Shown: positions 8,301 to 16,311, counted from the stretch's first letter. The stretch: 64,000 bases of DNA from Nonomuraea sp. SYSU D8015 (GCF_008065375.1 NZ_VJYI01000017.1:62001-126000), one strand, 5' to 3'. Program-made: numbers and translations. The notes: generated by a model from the letters alone, not told the origin.

Positions 8301-9850
8301 AGCGTGCGCGGGAGCCGGGCGGGCCCGGCGCGGACCACGTCCACGAGCTCGGCGCCGTCCTGGCCGCCGGGTTGCGGGCGACGCCCGGTGTGGAGGGCGA
8401 CGGCGAGCACAGCCACCTGACCGACGCGGCCGTCGCCGCCGGGGCCGAGGAGGCGGGGGTGACCCGCCGGACGGGCGCGCGCGGCTGGCGGGAGCTGGCG
8501 GCGCTGCCGTTCGAGCCGTCCAGGGGCTTCCACGCCACGCTCGGCCGCACCGGCAGGACCCGGCTGCTCAGCGTCAAAGGGGCGCCCGAGACCGTGCTGC
8601 CGCGCTGCGCCCGCGTCCGGGTGGACGGCGAGGAACGTCCCATGGACGACAAGGAGTACCGCCGCATCGAGGAACGCGTCGAGCGCCTGGCCGCCTCCGG
8701 CCACCGCGTGCTGGCGGTGGCCGAGCACCGGACCCGGGGAGACGACCTCGACGACGGCGACGTGACCGGCCTGACCTTCGTGGGGCTGCTCGGCCTGGCC
8801 GACGCGGTACGCCACGCCGCCAGCCCCGCCGTGGCCCGCCTGCGCGCGGCCGGCGTGCAGATCGTCATGATCACCGGTGACCACCCCAGCACGGCGGCCG
8901 CCATCGCCGCCGAGCTGATCGCCGATGAGCCGCGGGTGCTCACCGGCGCCGAGCTGGACGACCTGGACGACGCGGACCTGGACGAGCGGCTGCCGTCCGC
9001 CGACGTGGTGGCCCGCTGCACGCCGGAGCAGAAGGTCCGGGTCGTACGGGCGTTCCAGCGGCTCGGCAAGGTGGTGGCCATGACCGGCGACGGCGCCAAC
9101 GACGCCGCCGGCATCCGGCTGGCCGACGTCGGCATCGCCCTGGGCGGCACCGGCACCCCGGCCGCGCGCGCCGCCGCCGACCTGGTCGTGGGCGACGACC
9201 GGCTGGAGACCATCGTCTCGGCGCTGGCCGAGGGCCGCGCCATGTGGGCCTCGGTCCGTGAGGCGCTGGCCATCCTGGTGGGCGGCAACCTGGGCGAGAC
9301 CGGCTTCACTGTGCTGGGCGCGCTCGCCTCCGGCGCCTCCCCGCTGTCGGCCCGCCAGCTGCTGCTGGTCAACATGCTCACCGACCTCGCACCCGCGCTG
9401 GCCATCGCCCTGCGCGCGCCCTCCGCCCAGGAGACGGCGAACCTCCTGCAGGAGGGGCCGGAACGCTCGCTCGGTCAGGCGCTCACCCGCGACATCACCC
9501 GGCGGGCCCTGATCACGGTGGTCGGCGCCGGGCTCGGCTGGACGCTGGCCCGGTGGACCGGCACGGCGGCGCGGGCCCGCACCGTCGCGCTGGTCGCCCT
9601 GGTCGGCACCCAGCTGGCCCAGACACTGCAGGCCGCGGGACGGGACCGGACCGTGCTGCTCAGCGCGCTCGGCTCGGCGGCGGCGCTGGCCGCGATCGTG
9701 CAGACGCCCGGCCTCAGCCACTTCTTCGGCTCGACACCGCTCGGACCGGTGGCCTGGACGGTCGCCGTCGCCGCCGTGGCCGCCGCGCTGGCCTGCGACC
9801 GGCTCGCCGAGCGCCCTCTGAACAGGATGCTGGACAGACTGTCGCTCTGA
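5345..9850 (+). CDS. Large cation-transporting P-type ATPase (CtpI-like)
   Basis: A 1,501-aa membrane ATPase. The actuator TGES motif is near residue 777, the phosphorylation site DKTGTLTAG begins at D934, and the hinge motif TGDGANDAAG is near 1248-1257; several membrane segments follow at the C-terminus. The length and a long N-terminal extension with two degenerate halves match the mycobacterial CtpI-type ATPases, whose transported ion is unsettled. Two low-complexity inserts occur at about 433-528 and 961-995, the second made of a duplicated 24-bp unit. A rare TTA leucine codon is at 6056. ATG 5345 follows GGGGAC; ATG 5288 and 5306 are alternatives. No regulator is adjacent. Confidence 0.9.
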   Translation: MLGHITRSLRRVADAVGALGGRSTWSYPDRIHLELLRRPVQEAEIESRLQAVPGVRWARVNVPLGRAIVALDDPPAETGELMRALDEAEAEAGERVPGEPPLGLVLAADVGGIVATGVEWLIRRTPLPAEAAGLLSLVDNLPRLREAIDDAIPLPALKTWLPVASAAVQGLAPGMTGLAVDLTQRLVQLREGRAAEEAWHAAQESLTGTPERAAASEIPVNRPVALPPGPAERYADRLVAGAPLGGLAGALLSMNVRRGLQTAMICTPKAAFAGRETFAAELGTMLSRRGVVIADRRALRRLDRIDTVVFDEEVLLSPSHMITEVKPAAGADHEEVATWLYRLFGPDRARGTRQEGPWRLRARGSRLTLTRDGEKQATAVTARRRSPHAEAALSAARSAGLRVVVRPGVDAEQVRRLQAEGAAVLLVSADGPALAQADCGVGVLPRASVSAQTSAFTHASVPADCGAVVPMALQDDRSAAGPDSGSGVVEASPTGRMDPESGGEAGAAQGFSGGAVGADEGAANVPWGADVLLGGDLVPVVALIAAVPVAREVAAAGVRLARAGTAVAALLALTSPAARSAAHALSAVHVATCLSMGHGAWRAWRAARTPVRAPADARPWHAMPVEAVLHELDTDADGLSTAEAARRRRPTAGHERPSLLRETGAELANPFTPVLAAGAAGSAALGSLMDAVLVSGVVGLSALVGGGQRRAAARTLADLARHVGVPARVLRDGKERDIDARDLVPGDVVALSAGQVVPADCRIVAADGLEADESALTGESLPVAKDAAPVFAREVAERGSMLYESTSIAAGTARAVVVAVGEDTQAGRAMAAAEERAPRSGVAGRLAEITRATAPIALGSAAAVALAGLVRGRPLRQSLGEGVNLAVAAVPEGLPLLVSAAQLAATRRLSAHGVHVRDPRTVEALGRVEVLCFDKTGTLTAGEIRLARVCGARREASLDELSGRGAVPAAKGASGAVPAAQGAGAERAREPGGPGADHVHELGAVLAAGLRATPGVEGDGEHSHLTDAAVAAGAEEAGVTRRTGARGWRELAALPFEPSRGFHATLGRTGRTRLLSVKGAPETVLPRCARVRVDGEERPMDDKEYRRIEERVERLAASGHRVLAVAEHRTRGDDLDDGDVTGLTFVGLLGLADAVRHAASPAVARLRAAGVQIVMITGDHPSTAAAIAAELIADEPRVLTGAELDDLDDADLDERLPSADVVARCTPEQKVRVVRAFQRLGKVVAMTGDGANDAAGIRLADVGIALGGTGTPAARAAADLVVGDDRLETIVSALAEGRAMWASVREALAILVGGNLGETGFTVLGALASGASPLSARQLLLVNMLTDLAPALAIALRAPSAQETANLLQEGPERSLGQALTRDITRRALITVVGAGLGWTLARWTGTAARARTVALVALVGTQLAQTLQAAGRDRTVLLSALGSAAALAAIVQTPGLSHFFGSTPLGPVAWTVAVAAVAAALACDRLAERPLNRMLDRLSL
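8240..8293 (+). repeat. Duplicated 24-bp unit inside the ATPase gene
   Basis: Two near-identical 24-bp copies at 8240-8263 and 8270-8293 encode AVPAAKGA and AVPAAQGA. They lie in a disordered insert just after the phosphorylation site and look like slippage expansion. Confidence 0.6.
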
Positions 9851-9860
9851 CCGTCTCAGG

Positions 9861-9892
9861 CCGCGGCGGACGAGGGCCTCAGTCCGCCGCGG
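9861..9892. terminator. Bidirectional hairpin between convergent genes
   Basis: CCGCGGCGGAC (9861-9871) and GTCCGCCGCGG (9882-9892) form a perfect 11-bp stem with a 10-nt loop. The right arm overlaps the last codons of the leftward methyltransferase gene, so it can serve both convergent transcripts. Confidence 0.6.
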
Positions 9893-10535
9893 GCTTCCTG
9901 GCGCGGACGTAGTACAGCATGTACGGCAGGTCGCCCTCCGCCTCCACCTCGAACCCGGCGTCCGGGATCATGGTGCCCAGCAGTTCGCGGGGCTCGTGCC
10001 GCATGGCGGGCCCGGACAGCAGGCCGACGAGCTGCCGGGCCAGGCGGCCGGCCGGCGGGCGGAACTCGGCGATGAGCAGCCGCCCGCCCGGGCGCAGCAC
10101 GCGGTGCATCTGCCGCATCGCCTCCGGCCGCGCGCCCGCGGGCATGTGGTGGACGGCGAGGCTGGAGACCACCAGGTCGAACGAGCCGTCGGGGAACGGC
10201 AGGGTCTGCCCCTCGCCGCGCACGTACGTGCAGTTCGCCGGGGCGCGCCGCGTGGCGTACTCGATCATGGAGGGGGACGGGTCGAGGCCGGTGACGTGGC
10301 CGCTCGGCGTGACCACCGGGGAGAGGATCCGGCTGAGGTAGCCCGTGCCGCACCCGACGTCCAGGACCTGATCCCCGGCCCGCGGCCGGGCGGCGGCGGC
10401 CACGCGGGTGAAGGCGGCGCGGCGGCCGCCCGCGAAGCCGATCGAGGCGAGGATCTCGTACGCCCGCGGGTGGTCGATGGTCCCGCCCTCGTCGGCGTGC
10501 TCCGCGTGGTCGTGCAGCAGCTTTCCCAAGCCCAT
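9879..10535 (-). CDS. Class I SAM-dependent methyltransferase
   Basis: A 218-aa methyltransferase of the methyltransferase-11 type. VLDVGCGTG (motif I), LDPSPSMI (motif II) and the later VLRPGGRLLIAEF strand are all present in order. ATG 10535 is preceded by GGGAAGG at good spacing and begins the protein just before the fold; the ATG at 10589 would add 18 residues. It is divergent from a TetR gene across 116 bp holding two inverted repeats, so its expression is probably repressed by that regulator. The acceptor is unknown; the family methylates small molecules, lipids and quinones. Confidence 0.85.
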   Translation of the reverse strand: MGLGKLLHDHAEHADEGGTIDHPRAYEILASIGFAGGRRAAFTRVAAAARPRAGDQVLDVGCGTGYLSRILSPVVTPSGHVTGLDPSPSMIEYATRRAPANCTYVRGEGQTLPFPDGSFDLVVSSLAVHHMPAGARPEAMRQMHRVLRPGGRLLIAEFRPPAGRLARQLVGLLSGPAMRHEPRELLGTMIPDAGFEVEAEGDLPYMLYYVRARKPAAD

Positions 10536-10554
10536 GGCAGTGCCTTCCCGGTGT

Positions 10555-10590
10555 CGAACAACCTGTTCGGTTATGAATGATGCGTTCATA
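10555..10590. promoter_or_regulatory. Two inverted repeats, candidate TetR operators
   Basis: CGAACA-ACC-TGTTCG (10555-10569) is directly followed by TATGAA, a 7-nt spacer and TTCATA (10572-10590). Both lie between the divergent methyltransferase and TetR starts and are AT-rich relative to the region, as expected for promoter and operator DNA. Confidence 0.5.
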
Positions 10591-10651
10591 CTGGGGGAGG
10601 GTCAACGACCAGATCGGCCGTGGTGTGCCGTACTGAACAGGGAGCGGGAAA

Positions 10652-11227
10652 GTGTCCGGAGACCGGCGGGTGCGGCGTACGCGGCGGATGGTCCAGGAGG
10701 CCCTCGTGGCGCTGATCCTGGAGAAGGGCTACGACGCGGTGACCGTCACCGACATCATCGAACGGGCGGACGTGGGCCGCTCCACGTTCTATGCGCACTT
10801 CTCCGACAAACAGGACGTGCTGCTCAGCAACCTCGACCAGCTCGCCTTCCTCCGCCCCGCTCCGGCCGGCGGGCCGGGGGAGCCGTTCGCGTTCAGCCTG
10901 CCCATGTTCGAGCACGTTCGGGAGCAGCGAGAGCTGGTCCGTGCCGTGCTGGGGCGGTGCGGCGGCGCCATGATGGTGGCGCACGGAGAGAAGCTGATCG
11001 CCGCCATCGTCAGGGACGAGCTGCTCGCCGCCGGCGCGCGGGCGTCGGCCTCGCTCGACCTGCTGGTGGTCTGCGTGGTGGGGGCGTACATAGGGCTGCT
11101 GCGGTCGTGGCTGGACGGCGAGACGACCGCCTCGCCGGCCGAGCTGGACGCCGCCTTCCGCGCCGCGGTCGAGCCCGGCGTGCGCGCTGCGCTGGCGCGG
11201 GCCGGCGGAACGCGGCCATTACAGTGA
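10652..11227 (+). CDS. TetR/AcrR family transcriptional regulator
   Basis: A 191-aa regulator with an N-terminal HTH (residues about 8-54) ending in ADVGRSTFYAHFSDKQDVL, the canonical TetR recognition helix. The C-terminal half is helical, of the kind found with the TetR_C 14/WHG groups. GTG 10652 follows GGAGCGGGAAA. It is divergent from the methyltransferase gene, which it probably represses through the repeats at 10555-10590. A second TetR gene begins 4 bp after its stop, so the two may be co-transcribed. Confidence 0.85.
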   Translation: MSGDRRVRRTRRMVQEALVALILEKGYDAVTVTDIIERADVGRSTFYAHFSDKQDVLLSNLDQLAFLRPAPAGGPGEPFAFSLPMFEHVREQRELVRAVLGRCGGAMMVAHGEKLIAAIVRDELLAAGARASASLDLLVVCVVGAYIGLLRSWLDGETTASPAELDAAFRAAVEPGVRAALARAGGTRPLQ

Positions 11228-11231
11228 GGGC

Positions 11232-11861
11232 GTGGCCACACGTACGAGCTCCAGCGGACGCCGCCAGTTCCTCACCCGCCGGATCGTCGTGGCCGCCGGA
11301 CGGCGCGTGGCCGAGACCGAGGGCGTCGGCGGGCTGACCATCCGGAGAGTCGCCGCCGAGCTGGGCGCGGCCCCCATGGCGATCTACCGGCACGTCAAGG
11401 ACAAGCAGGAGCTGGTCCTCGCGTTGCTGGAGGACGTGGCCGAAGGGCTTCCGCCGCTGCCGGACGACGGCGGCACCCCGCAGGAGCGGATCGTGACCGC
11501 GTTCGCCACCGTGGACGCCTACCTCGCCCGGCACGTGTGGGTCGTGGAGATCCTGCGGCAGGGCGAGCTGTTCGCGCCGCGCGCCGCCGCGCTGTTCCTC
11601 TGGACCCTCGACCGGTTCGCCGAGCTCGGCCTGGACGACCGCCGGGGGACCGACGCGTACGCGGCCCTGTGGTGGTACGTCCTCGGTCACCTGTCCTACC
11701 TGCCCGGCGTCGCCCCCGAGCGGCGCGCCGCCCGTGAGGAGCTGCTGGCCTCCTCGGTCGGCGACCCCGAACGGGCCCGCCGGGCGGTCCGCTCCTTCGA
11801 CCACGAGGCCGCCTTCCTCGACGGGCTCCGCGCCCTGGTGGACGCGCTCGCCGCCCGCTGA
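11232..11861 (+). CDS. TetR family regulator with tetracycline-repressor-like C-terminus
   Basis: A 209-aa protein. The HTH at residues 15-60 includes LTIRRVAAELGAAPMAIYRHVKDKQEL, very close to the TetR/ActII class that guards efflux pumps. GTG 11232 lies 4 nt after the stop of the first TetR gene and is coupled to it. An MFS pump gene starts 61 bp downstream on the same strand, preceded by two palindromes. Regulation of that pump is the simplest reading, though the usual divergent arrangement is absent. The ligand would be a small molecule exported by the pump. Confidence 0.85.
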   Translation: MATRTSSSGRRQFLTRRIVVAAGRRVAETEGVGGLTIRRVAAELGAAPMAIYRHVKDKQELVLALLEDVAEGLPPLPDDGGTPQERIVTAFATVDAYLARHVWVVEILRQGELFAPRAAALFLWTLDRFAELGLDDRRGTDAYAALWWYVLGHLSYLPGVAPERRAAREELLASSVGDPERARRAVRSFDHEAAFLDGLRALVDALAAR

Positions 11862-11888
11862 CCGCCCCGATGGCGTCGGTCCCTCTAT

Positions 11889-11923
11889 TTAGGTTTGCCT
11901 AATTTGTGTGTACTTTGTACGCA
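11889..11923. promoter_or_regulatory. Palindromes overlapping the MFS start
   Basis: TTAGG-TTTG-CCTAA (11889-11902) is followed by TGTGTAC-TTT-GTACGCA (11907-11923), the second with one mismatch and reaching the ATG. Either could be the operator of the TetR protein encoded just upstream. The TACTTT within the second repeat fits a -10 box placed for a leaderless mRNA. Confidence 0.5.
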
Positions 11924-13389
11924 TGACTCAGCCACCGAAGGCCGGGTGGACCCTGGCCGTCGTCTGCCTTGCCGCGGTCCTGCTCACCCTGGACATCACG
12001 ATCGTCAACGTGGCCCTCCCCGAGATCGCGGGCGAGCTGTCGGCCCGCCTGGACGGCCTGCAGTGGGCCATCAACGGCTACACCCTCGCCTTCGCCGCCC
12101 TGCTGCTCACCTCCGGATCGGTCTCCGACCGGATCGGCCGCCGCGCCATCTTCACCGCCGGGGTCGTCCTGTTCACCGCCGCCTCGGCGGCCTGCGGGGC
12201 GGCCTGGAGCCCGGGCGCCCTGGTCGCCTTCCGCATCGCGCAGGGCGTGGGCGGCGCGATGGTCATGGGCACCGCGATGGCGCTCATCGCCGGCGCCTAC
12301 CCGGCCGGCCGCGCCCGCCAGAGCGCGATCGGCGCCTTCTCGGCGGCGGGCGGCGCCGCCGCCGGGCTCGGGCCGCTGGTCGGCGGCCTGCTGGTCGACA
12401 CGCTCGGCTGGCGCTGGATCTTCTGGATCAACGTGCCCGTGGGGCTGCTCGTGCTGGCCGGGGCGCTGCTGCGGCTGCGCGAGCCGGCCAGGGAGACGCC
12501 CGCGGGACGGATCGACGCGCTCGGCGCCGTGCTGGCCGTCGCCATGCTGTTCGCGCTCAACTACGCGCTCATCGCCGGTCCCGACCAGGGCTGGGGCGCG
12601 CCGGGCGTGCTGACCGCGCTGGTCGCGGGGCTCCTGCTGCTCGGCCTGTTCGCCGCGGTGCAGGTGCGCCGCCCGCATGCGGTGCTGGACGTGCGGCTCT
12701 TCCGGGTGCCCTCGTTCACGGGCGCGGTGCTGCTGACGTTCCTGGCCAGGATCTGCAGCTTCGGCATCCTGCCGTACCTGATCCTGTGGCTGCAGGGCAT
12801 GCTCGGCCACTCGCCGCTGGAGACCGGGCTGCGGCTGCTGGCCATGACGCTGCCCATCCTCGTCGTGGCCCCGCTGGCCGGGCGGCTCGGGCAGAAGATC
12901 CCCGCCTCCCGGCTGATGGCCGCCGGTTTCGGGCTGATCGCGGTCGCCTTCCTGCTCATGGCCAGGGTGGGCCCGGACAGCGACTGGACGGTCGCCTTCC
13001 CCGGCTTCGTGCTCCTCGGCGTCGGCGGCGCGCTGGCCTTCCCGCCGCTGATGGGCGTGACGCTGGACGTCGTCCCGCGCGAGCGGGCCGGGATGGCCTC
13101 CGGCCTGTCCAACACCTTCTTCCCGCTCGGCACCGCCACCGGCGTGGCGGCGTTCGGCGCCGTCTTCACCTCCCGCATCGGCGCCGAGCTCCCCGGCCAG
13201 GCCGCGGCGGTGGCCGGCGGCCGGTTCGACCAGGTGAGCGGGCCCGCCCTGGAGGTGGCCAGGAGCGCCTTCACCGGCGCGCTGTCCACCACCTGCCTGG
13301 TGGCGGCGGCCGCCGGGGTGGCGGGCGTGGCGGTCTCGCTGCTGCTCATCCGGGCCCGCGACCTGCAGCCGGTGCCGGTCGGCGCGTAG
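11923..13389 (+). CDS. MFS drug-efflux transporter, DHA2 (14-TM) family
   Basis: A 488-aa inner-membrane proton antiporter. LDITIVNVALPEI near residues 22-34 is the DHA2 motif D1-type signature, GSVSDRIGRR near 67-76 is the loop 2-3 motif A, and the length and about 14 hydrophobic segments fit EmrB/QacA-type exporters. ATG 11923 lacks a ribosome site; a TACTTT box ending 6 nt before it suggests leaderless translation. The neighbouring TetR gene and the palindromes at 11889-11923 indicate substrate-induced expression. Likely substrates are antibiotics or lipophilic cations; nothing in the sequence fixes which. Confidence 0.9.
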   Translation: MTQPPKAGWTLAVVCLAAVLLTLDITIVNVALPEIAGELSARLDGLQWAINGYTLAFAALLLTSGSVSDRIGRRAIFTAGVVLFTAASAACGAAWSPGALVAFRIAQGVGGAMVMGTAMALIAGAYPAGRARQSAIGAFSAAGGAAAGLGPLVGGLLVDTLGWRWIFWINVPVGLLVLAGALLRLREPARETPAGRIDALGAVLAVAMLFALNYALIAGPDQGWGAPGVLTALVAGLLLLGLFAAVQVRRPHAVLDVRLFRVPSFTGAVLLTFLARICSFGILPYLILWLQGMLGHSPLETGLRLLAMTLPILVVAPLAGRLGQKIPASRLMAAGFGLIAVAFLLMARVGPDSDWTVAFPGFVLLGVGGALAFPPLMGVTLDVVPRERAGMASGLSNTFFPLGTATGVAAFGAVFTSRIGAELPGQAAAVAGGRFDQVSGPALEVARSAFTGALSTTCLVAAAAGVAGVAVSLLLIRARDLQPVPVGA

Positions 13390-13412
13390 CCGCCCGGGGA
13401 CCGGCCCGGCGG

Positions 13413-13430
13413 CCTAGGGAAAGCCCTAGG
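13413..13430. promoter_or_regulatory. Inverted repeat CCTAGGG-AAAG-CCCTAGG
   Basis: Perfect 7-bp arms with a 4-nt loop start 23 bp after the MFS stop and lie 124 bp before the S41-like gene. It may be a weak terminator of the MFS transcript or an operator for the next gene. Confidence 0.35.
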
Positions 13431-13553
13431 GCAGGTCCCGAGGCGCCGCCCGGCCAACCGTGCCACGCTGCTGGGATCCAGTCGGCTTCGAGCAGGCCGG
13501 GCGGCGCGGTGCGAGGAGCGCCCACGGCCAAGGGGATGGGGAAGGAAGCAGGC

Positions 13554-15458
13554 ATGACCCAGCCATCAGGTTCAATGGCGAAATCCGTGGAGCTGCGGGA
13601 CTTCCTGCGTACGGCGGGCACGCTGACGCTCGCCGACCGGCGCACGCTGGTCCAGCAGGCGCTGGTGCTCGTCGAGCAGAACTACGTGCATCTGCCGCTC
13701 AAGGTGGCGATGCACGCGATCAACCCGGTCCAGCGGCTGCGGCTGCTGGGACTGCGGCTCAGCAGGCAGACCGAGGCGACCATGGACCCGGAGTGGCGCT
13801 TCCACGCGGAGCTGTCGGAGATCTTCCACTCGGTACGCGACCTCCACACCAACTACCTGCTGCCGCAGCCGTTCTCCGGCAAGATCGCGTACCTGCCGTA
13901 CCAGATCGAGGAATACTACGACGGCGAGGTCCGCCACTACGTGGTGACCAGGGTCGTCGCGGGCTTCTCCGTCCCCGGCTTCGCCCCCGGCGTGGAGGTG
14001 ACCCACTGGAACGGCATCCCGATCGACCGGGCGGTGGCGATCAACGCGGCGCGCTTCGCGGGCGGCAACGCGGCGGCCCGGCACTCACGCGGCCTGCAGT
14101 CGCTCACCATCCGGCCGCTGCGCATCCACGTGCCGCCGGACGAGGACTGGGTGACGCTCAGCTACGTCAACGGCGACGGCATCACCAAGGAACTGCGGGA
14201 GCGGTGGCGCGTCGCCGACAACGTGCCGCCCTTCGTCGACGCCGACCAGCTCACCACCGCCGCCGTGGCCCAGGGCCTCGACCTCGGCACGGACGAGATC
14301 GGCCGCGCCGTCAAGATGCTCTACGTCCCGGAGGCGGTCACGATCCGGGAGTCGCTGGACGTCGCCGACCTCACGAGCGAGCCCGCGGCGGCCGGCGCGG
14401 ACGTCCCGACCTCCATGCCGTCGGTGTTCCGGGCCAGGAGCGTGGTGACCGCGGCCGGCACCTTCGGCCACATCCGCGTGTTCACCTTCAACGTCAACGA
14501 CCCCGACGGGTTCGTGGCGGAGTTCGTCCGGCTCATCCGGCTGCTGCCGCAGACCGGGCTCATCGTGGACGTGCGCGGCAACGGCGGAGGGCACATCTTC
14601 GCCAGCGAGTTCCTCCTGCAGACGCTCACCCCCCGCCCCGTCTCACCGGAGCCGACGCAGTTCATCACGACGCCGCTGAACGCGCGGATCTGCAGCCAGC
14701 ACAAGGGCGACCCGACCGGCCAGATCGACCTCACGCCGTGGTGCGCCTCGATGGACCAGGCGACGGAGACGGCGGCCGTCTATTCCAACGCCTTCCCCAT
14801 CACGCCCGCCGACGGGGCCAACGCCATCGGCCAGCAGTACCACGGCCCGGTCGTGCTGATCACCGACGCGCGCTGCTACTCGGCGACCGACATCTTCGCC
14901 GCCGGCTTCCAGGACCACAAGATCGGTCCCGTCCTCGGCGTGGACGACAACACCGGCGCGGGCGGCGCCAACGTCTGGACCCACCAGCTGCTCAAGCTGC
15001 TCCTGGAGCTGCCCGAGCCGGCGGACGGCAGCCCGTACCGGCCGCTGCCGGGGGAGGCGGGCATGCGGGTGTCGATCCGGCGCACCCTGCGCGTGCACGA
15101 CCTCGCGGGCACTCCCGTCGAGGACCTCGGCGTGGTGCCGGACCACCGCCACCGCATGACCCGCCGCGACGTCCTCGAGAACAACGCGGACCTGATGGAG
15201 CGGGCCGGGCAGCTGCTCGCCGCCCAGCCGGTGCGCCGCCTGGACGCTCAGGTCTCCGCGACGGGCGACCAGCTGACCCTGCGGACCCGGCTCCTGGACC
15301 GGGCCGACGTCTACCTGGACGACAGGCCGAAGGCGTCGGTGGACCTGTCACAGGAGTCCGTGACGGTCACCGTCCCGGGCATCGGCGCCGCCCAGGTGGT
15401 CCGCGTGGAAGGCTTCGAGGACGGGGAGCTCGTGGCGGCCCGCACGCTCACGGGCTGA
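13554..15458 (+). CDS. S41 (tail-specific/tricorn-like) family peptidase
   Basis: A 634-aa protein. The second half has VDVRGNGGGH near residues 337-346 and CYSATDIFAAGFQDH with S443 in the position of the S41 catalytic serine, followed by GVDDNTGAGGANVW, the substrate-cradle strand. The first half is an N-terminal domain plus a PDZ-like region (VPGFAPGVEVTHWNGIPIDRAVAINAARFAGG). No signal peptide is seen, unlike typical CtpA proteases, so it probably acts in the cytoplasm. ATG 13554 follows GGAAGGAAG. It is followed by a strong bidirectional terminator. The target is unknown, and loss of proteolysis cannot be excluded without mapping the lysine partner. Confidence 0.75.
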   Translation: MTQPSGSMAKSVELRDFLRTAGTLTLADRRTLVQQALVLVEQNYVHLPLKVAMHAINPVQRLRLLGLRLSRQTEATMDPEWRFHAELSEIFHSVRDLHTNYLLPQPFSGKIAYLPYQIEEYYDGEVRHYVVTRVVAGFSVPGFAPGVEVTHWNGIPIDRAVAINAARFAGGNAAARHSRGLQSLTIRPLRIHVPPDEDWVTLSYVNGDGITKELRERWRVADNVPPFVDADQLTTAAVAQGLDLGTDEIGRAVKMLYVPEAVTIRESLDVADLTSEPAAAGADVPTSMPSVFRARSVVTAAGTFGHIRVFTFNVNDPDGFVAEFVRLIRLLPQTGLIVDVRGNGGGHIFASEFLLQTLTPRPVSPEPTQFITTPLNARICSQHKGDPTGQIDLTPWCASMDQATETAAVYSNAFPITPADGANAIGQQYHGPVVLITDARCYSATDIFAAGFQDHKIGPVLGVDDNTGAGGANVWTHQLLKLLLELPEPADGSPYRPLPGEAGMRVSIRRTLRVHDLAGTPVEDLGVVPDHRHRMTRRDVLENNADLMERAGQLLAAQPVRRLDAQVSATGDQLTLRTRLLDRADVYLDDRPKASVDLSQESVTVTVPGIGAAQVVRVEGFEDGELVAARTLTG

Positions 15459-15464
15459 GCCGCT

Positions 15465-15498
15465 CCGGCCGTGTCCCCGGACGCGGGGGCACGGCCGG
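15465..15498. terminator. Bidirectional terminator
   Basis: CCGGCCGTGTCCCC (15465-15478) and GGGGGCACGGCCGG (15485-15498) pair over 14 bp with one G-U pair and a 6-nt loop. It fills the 40-bp gap between the convergent S41-like and PGRP genes and ends one base before the PGRP stop codon. Confidence 0.75.
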
Positions 15499-16311
15499 TC
15501 ACACGCGCAGCAGCGACGGCCAGGTCTCCGGGCCGACGACGCCGTCCTCGCCGATGCCCTTGGCCCGCTGGAAGCCGCGGACGAGCTCGACAAGGCCGGA
15601 GTCGCACTGCGTGGACTCCAGCCACCCCTGCAGTCCCTGCGGGACGTTCGCGTACGCGGCGGGAGGCACGTGGCCCCGGGCGAACAGGCAGCCTCTCACG
15701 GTCTTGACGTCGTAGTTGTCGTCACCGAGCCGCACCACCGGCAGGTTCCTCACGATCTTCTCCGTCCAGGATAATTCCGGCTCCTCGTCGCCCTCGAGGA
15801 TGGCCTCGACGGCCGCGCGGAAGTCGTTCATGTCGATGGAGTGGGGGTCCGGCTTGGAGGTGTTGACCTCCCGGTGCGCCTTCACGCGCGAGGCGGGCAG
15901 CCCGAACTCGCGGCACAGCTCCGCGCACAGCCGGATGTAGGCCTCCGTCTGGGCCTCCGGCCACGGCTGGGAGCCGTCGTTCTCGGCCTCGATGCCGATC
16001 GAGCTGGAGTTGTCGTGCCGGGGCGAGGTCGAGGGCGCGTTGTGCCAGCACCGGCCGGCGGCGATGACGTAGATGGTCCCGGACCTGCCGAGCCCGAAGT
16101 GGGACAGCGGCCCGTCGAGGCCGGGGCGGCCGTCGCGGACCACCGCGAGCGACGGGTAGTCCCCGCCGCCGGCCGGGCCCGCGGTGTGGTGGCAGACGAT
16201 GCCCTGCACCTCGGGCTGCGGCCCGTGACCGCGGGTCTTCCAGCCGGCCACTTCGGTCACCGGACTGCCGGTACGGCGGGCGACGTCGGCGAGCTGGGTC
16301 AGGAACGGCAT
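15499..16311 (-). CDS. N-acetylmuramoyl-L-alanine amidase (PGRP type) with peptidoglycan-binding C-terminus
   Basis: A 270-aa protein. Residues about 20-170 form an Amidase_2/PGRP domain: VCHHTAG holds the first zinc histidine, CWHNAPSTSPRHDNSSSIGIEAEN and VKAHREVNTSKPDPH hold the others. The C-terminal part (about 190-270) ends in LVRGFQRAKGIGEDGVVGPETWPSLL, a peptidoglycan-binding-1 helix motif. The enzyme cleaves the bond between muramic acid and L-alanine in peptidoglycan. ATG 16311 follows GGAGG with 7-nt spacing. No signal peptide is seen after this start, so it may be released by lysis or non-classically, as with phage-type endolysins; no phage genes are nearby. Confidence 0.88.
   Translation of the reverse strand: MPFLTQLADVARRTGSPVTEVAGWKTRGHGPQPEVQGIVCHHTAGPAGGGDYPSLAVVRDGRPGLDGPLSHFGLGRSGTIYVIAAGRCWHNAPSTSPRHDNSSSIGIEAENDGSQPWPEAQTEAYIRLCAELCREFGLPASRVKAHREVNTSKPDPHSIDMNDFRAAVEAILEGDEEPELSWTEKIVRNLPVVRLGDDNYDVKTVRGCLFARGHVPPAAYANVPQGLQGWLESTQCDSGLVELVRGFQRAKGIGEDGVVGPETWPSLLRV

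Noticed and set aside
7316..9721. 801-codon leftward open frame opposite the P-type ATPase
   Set aside because: It is antisense to a gene with intact catalytic motifs; long open antisense frames are normal at this GC content, and the product has no domain.
15499..16311. PGRP amidase as a phage endolysin marking a prophage
   Set aside because: No holin, terminase, integrase or structural genes lie within reach, and flanking genes are ordinary chromosomal ones.
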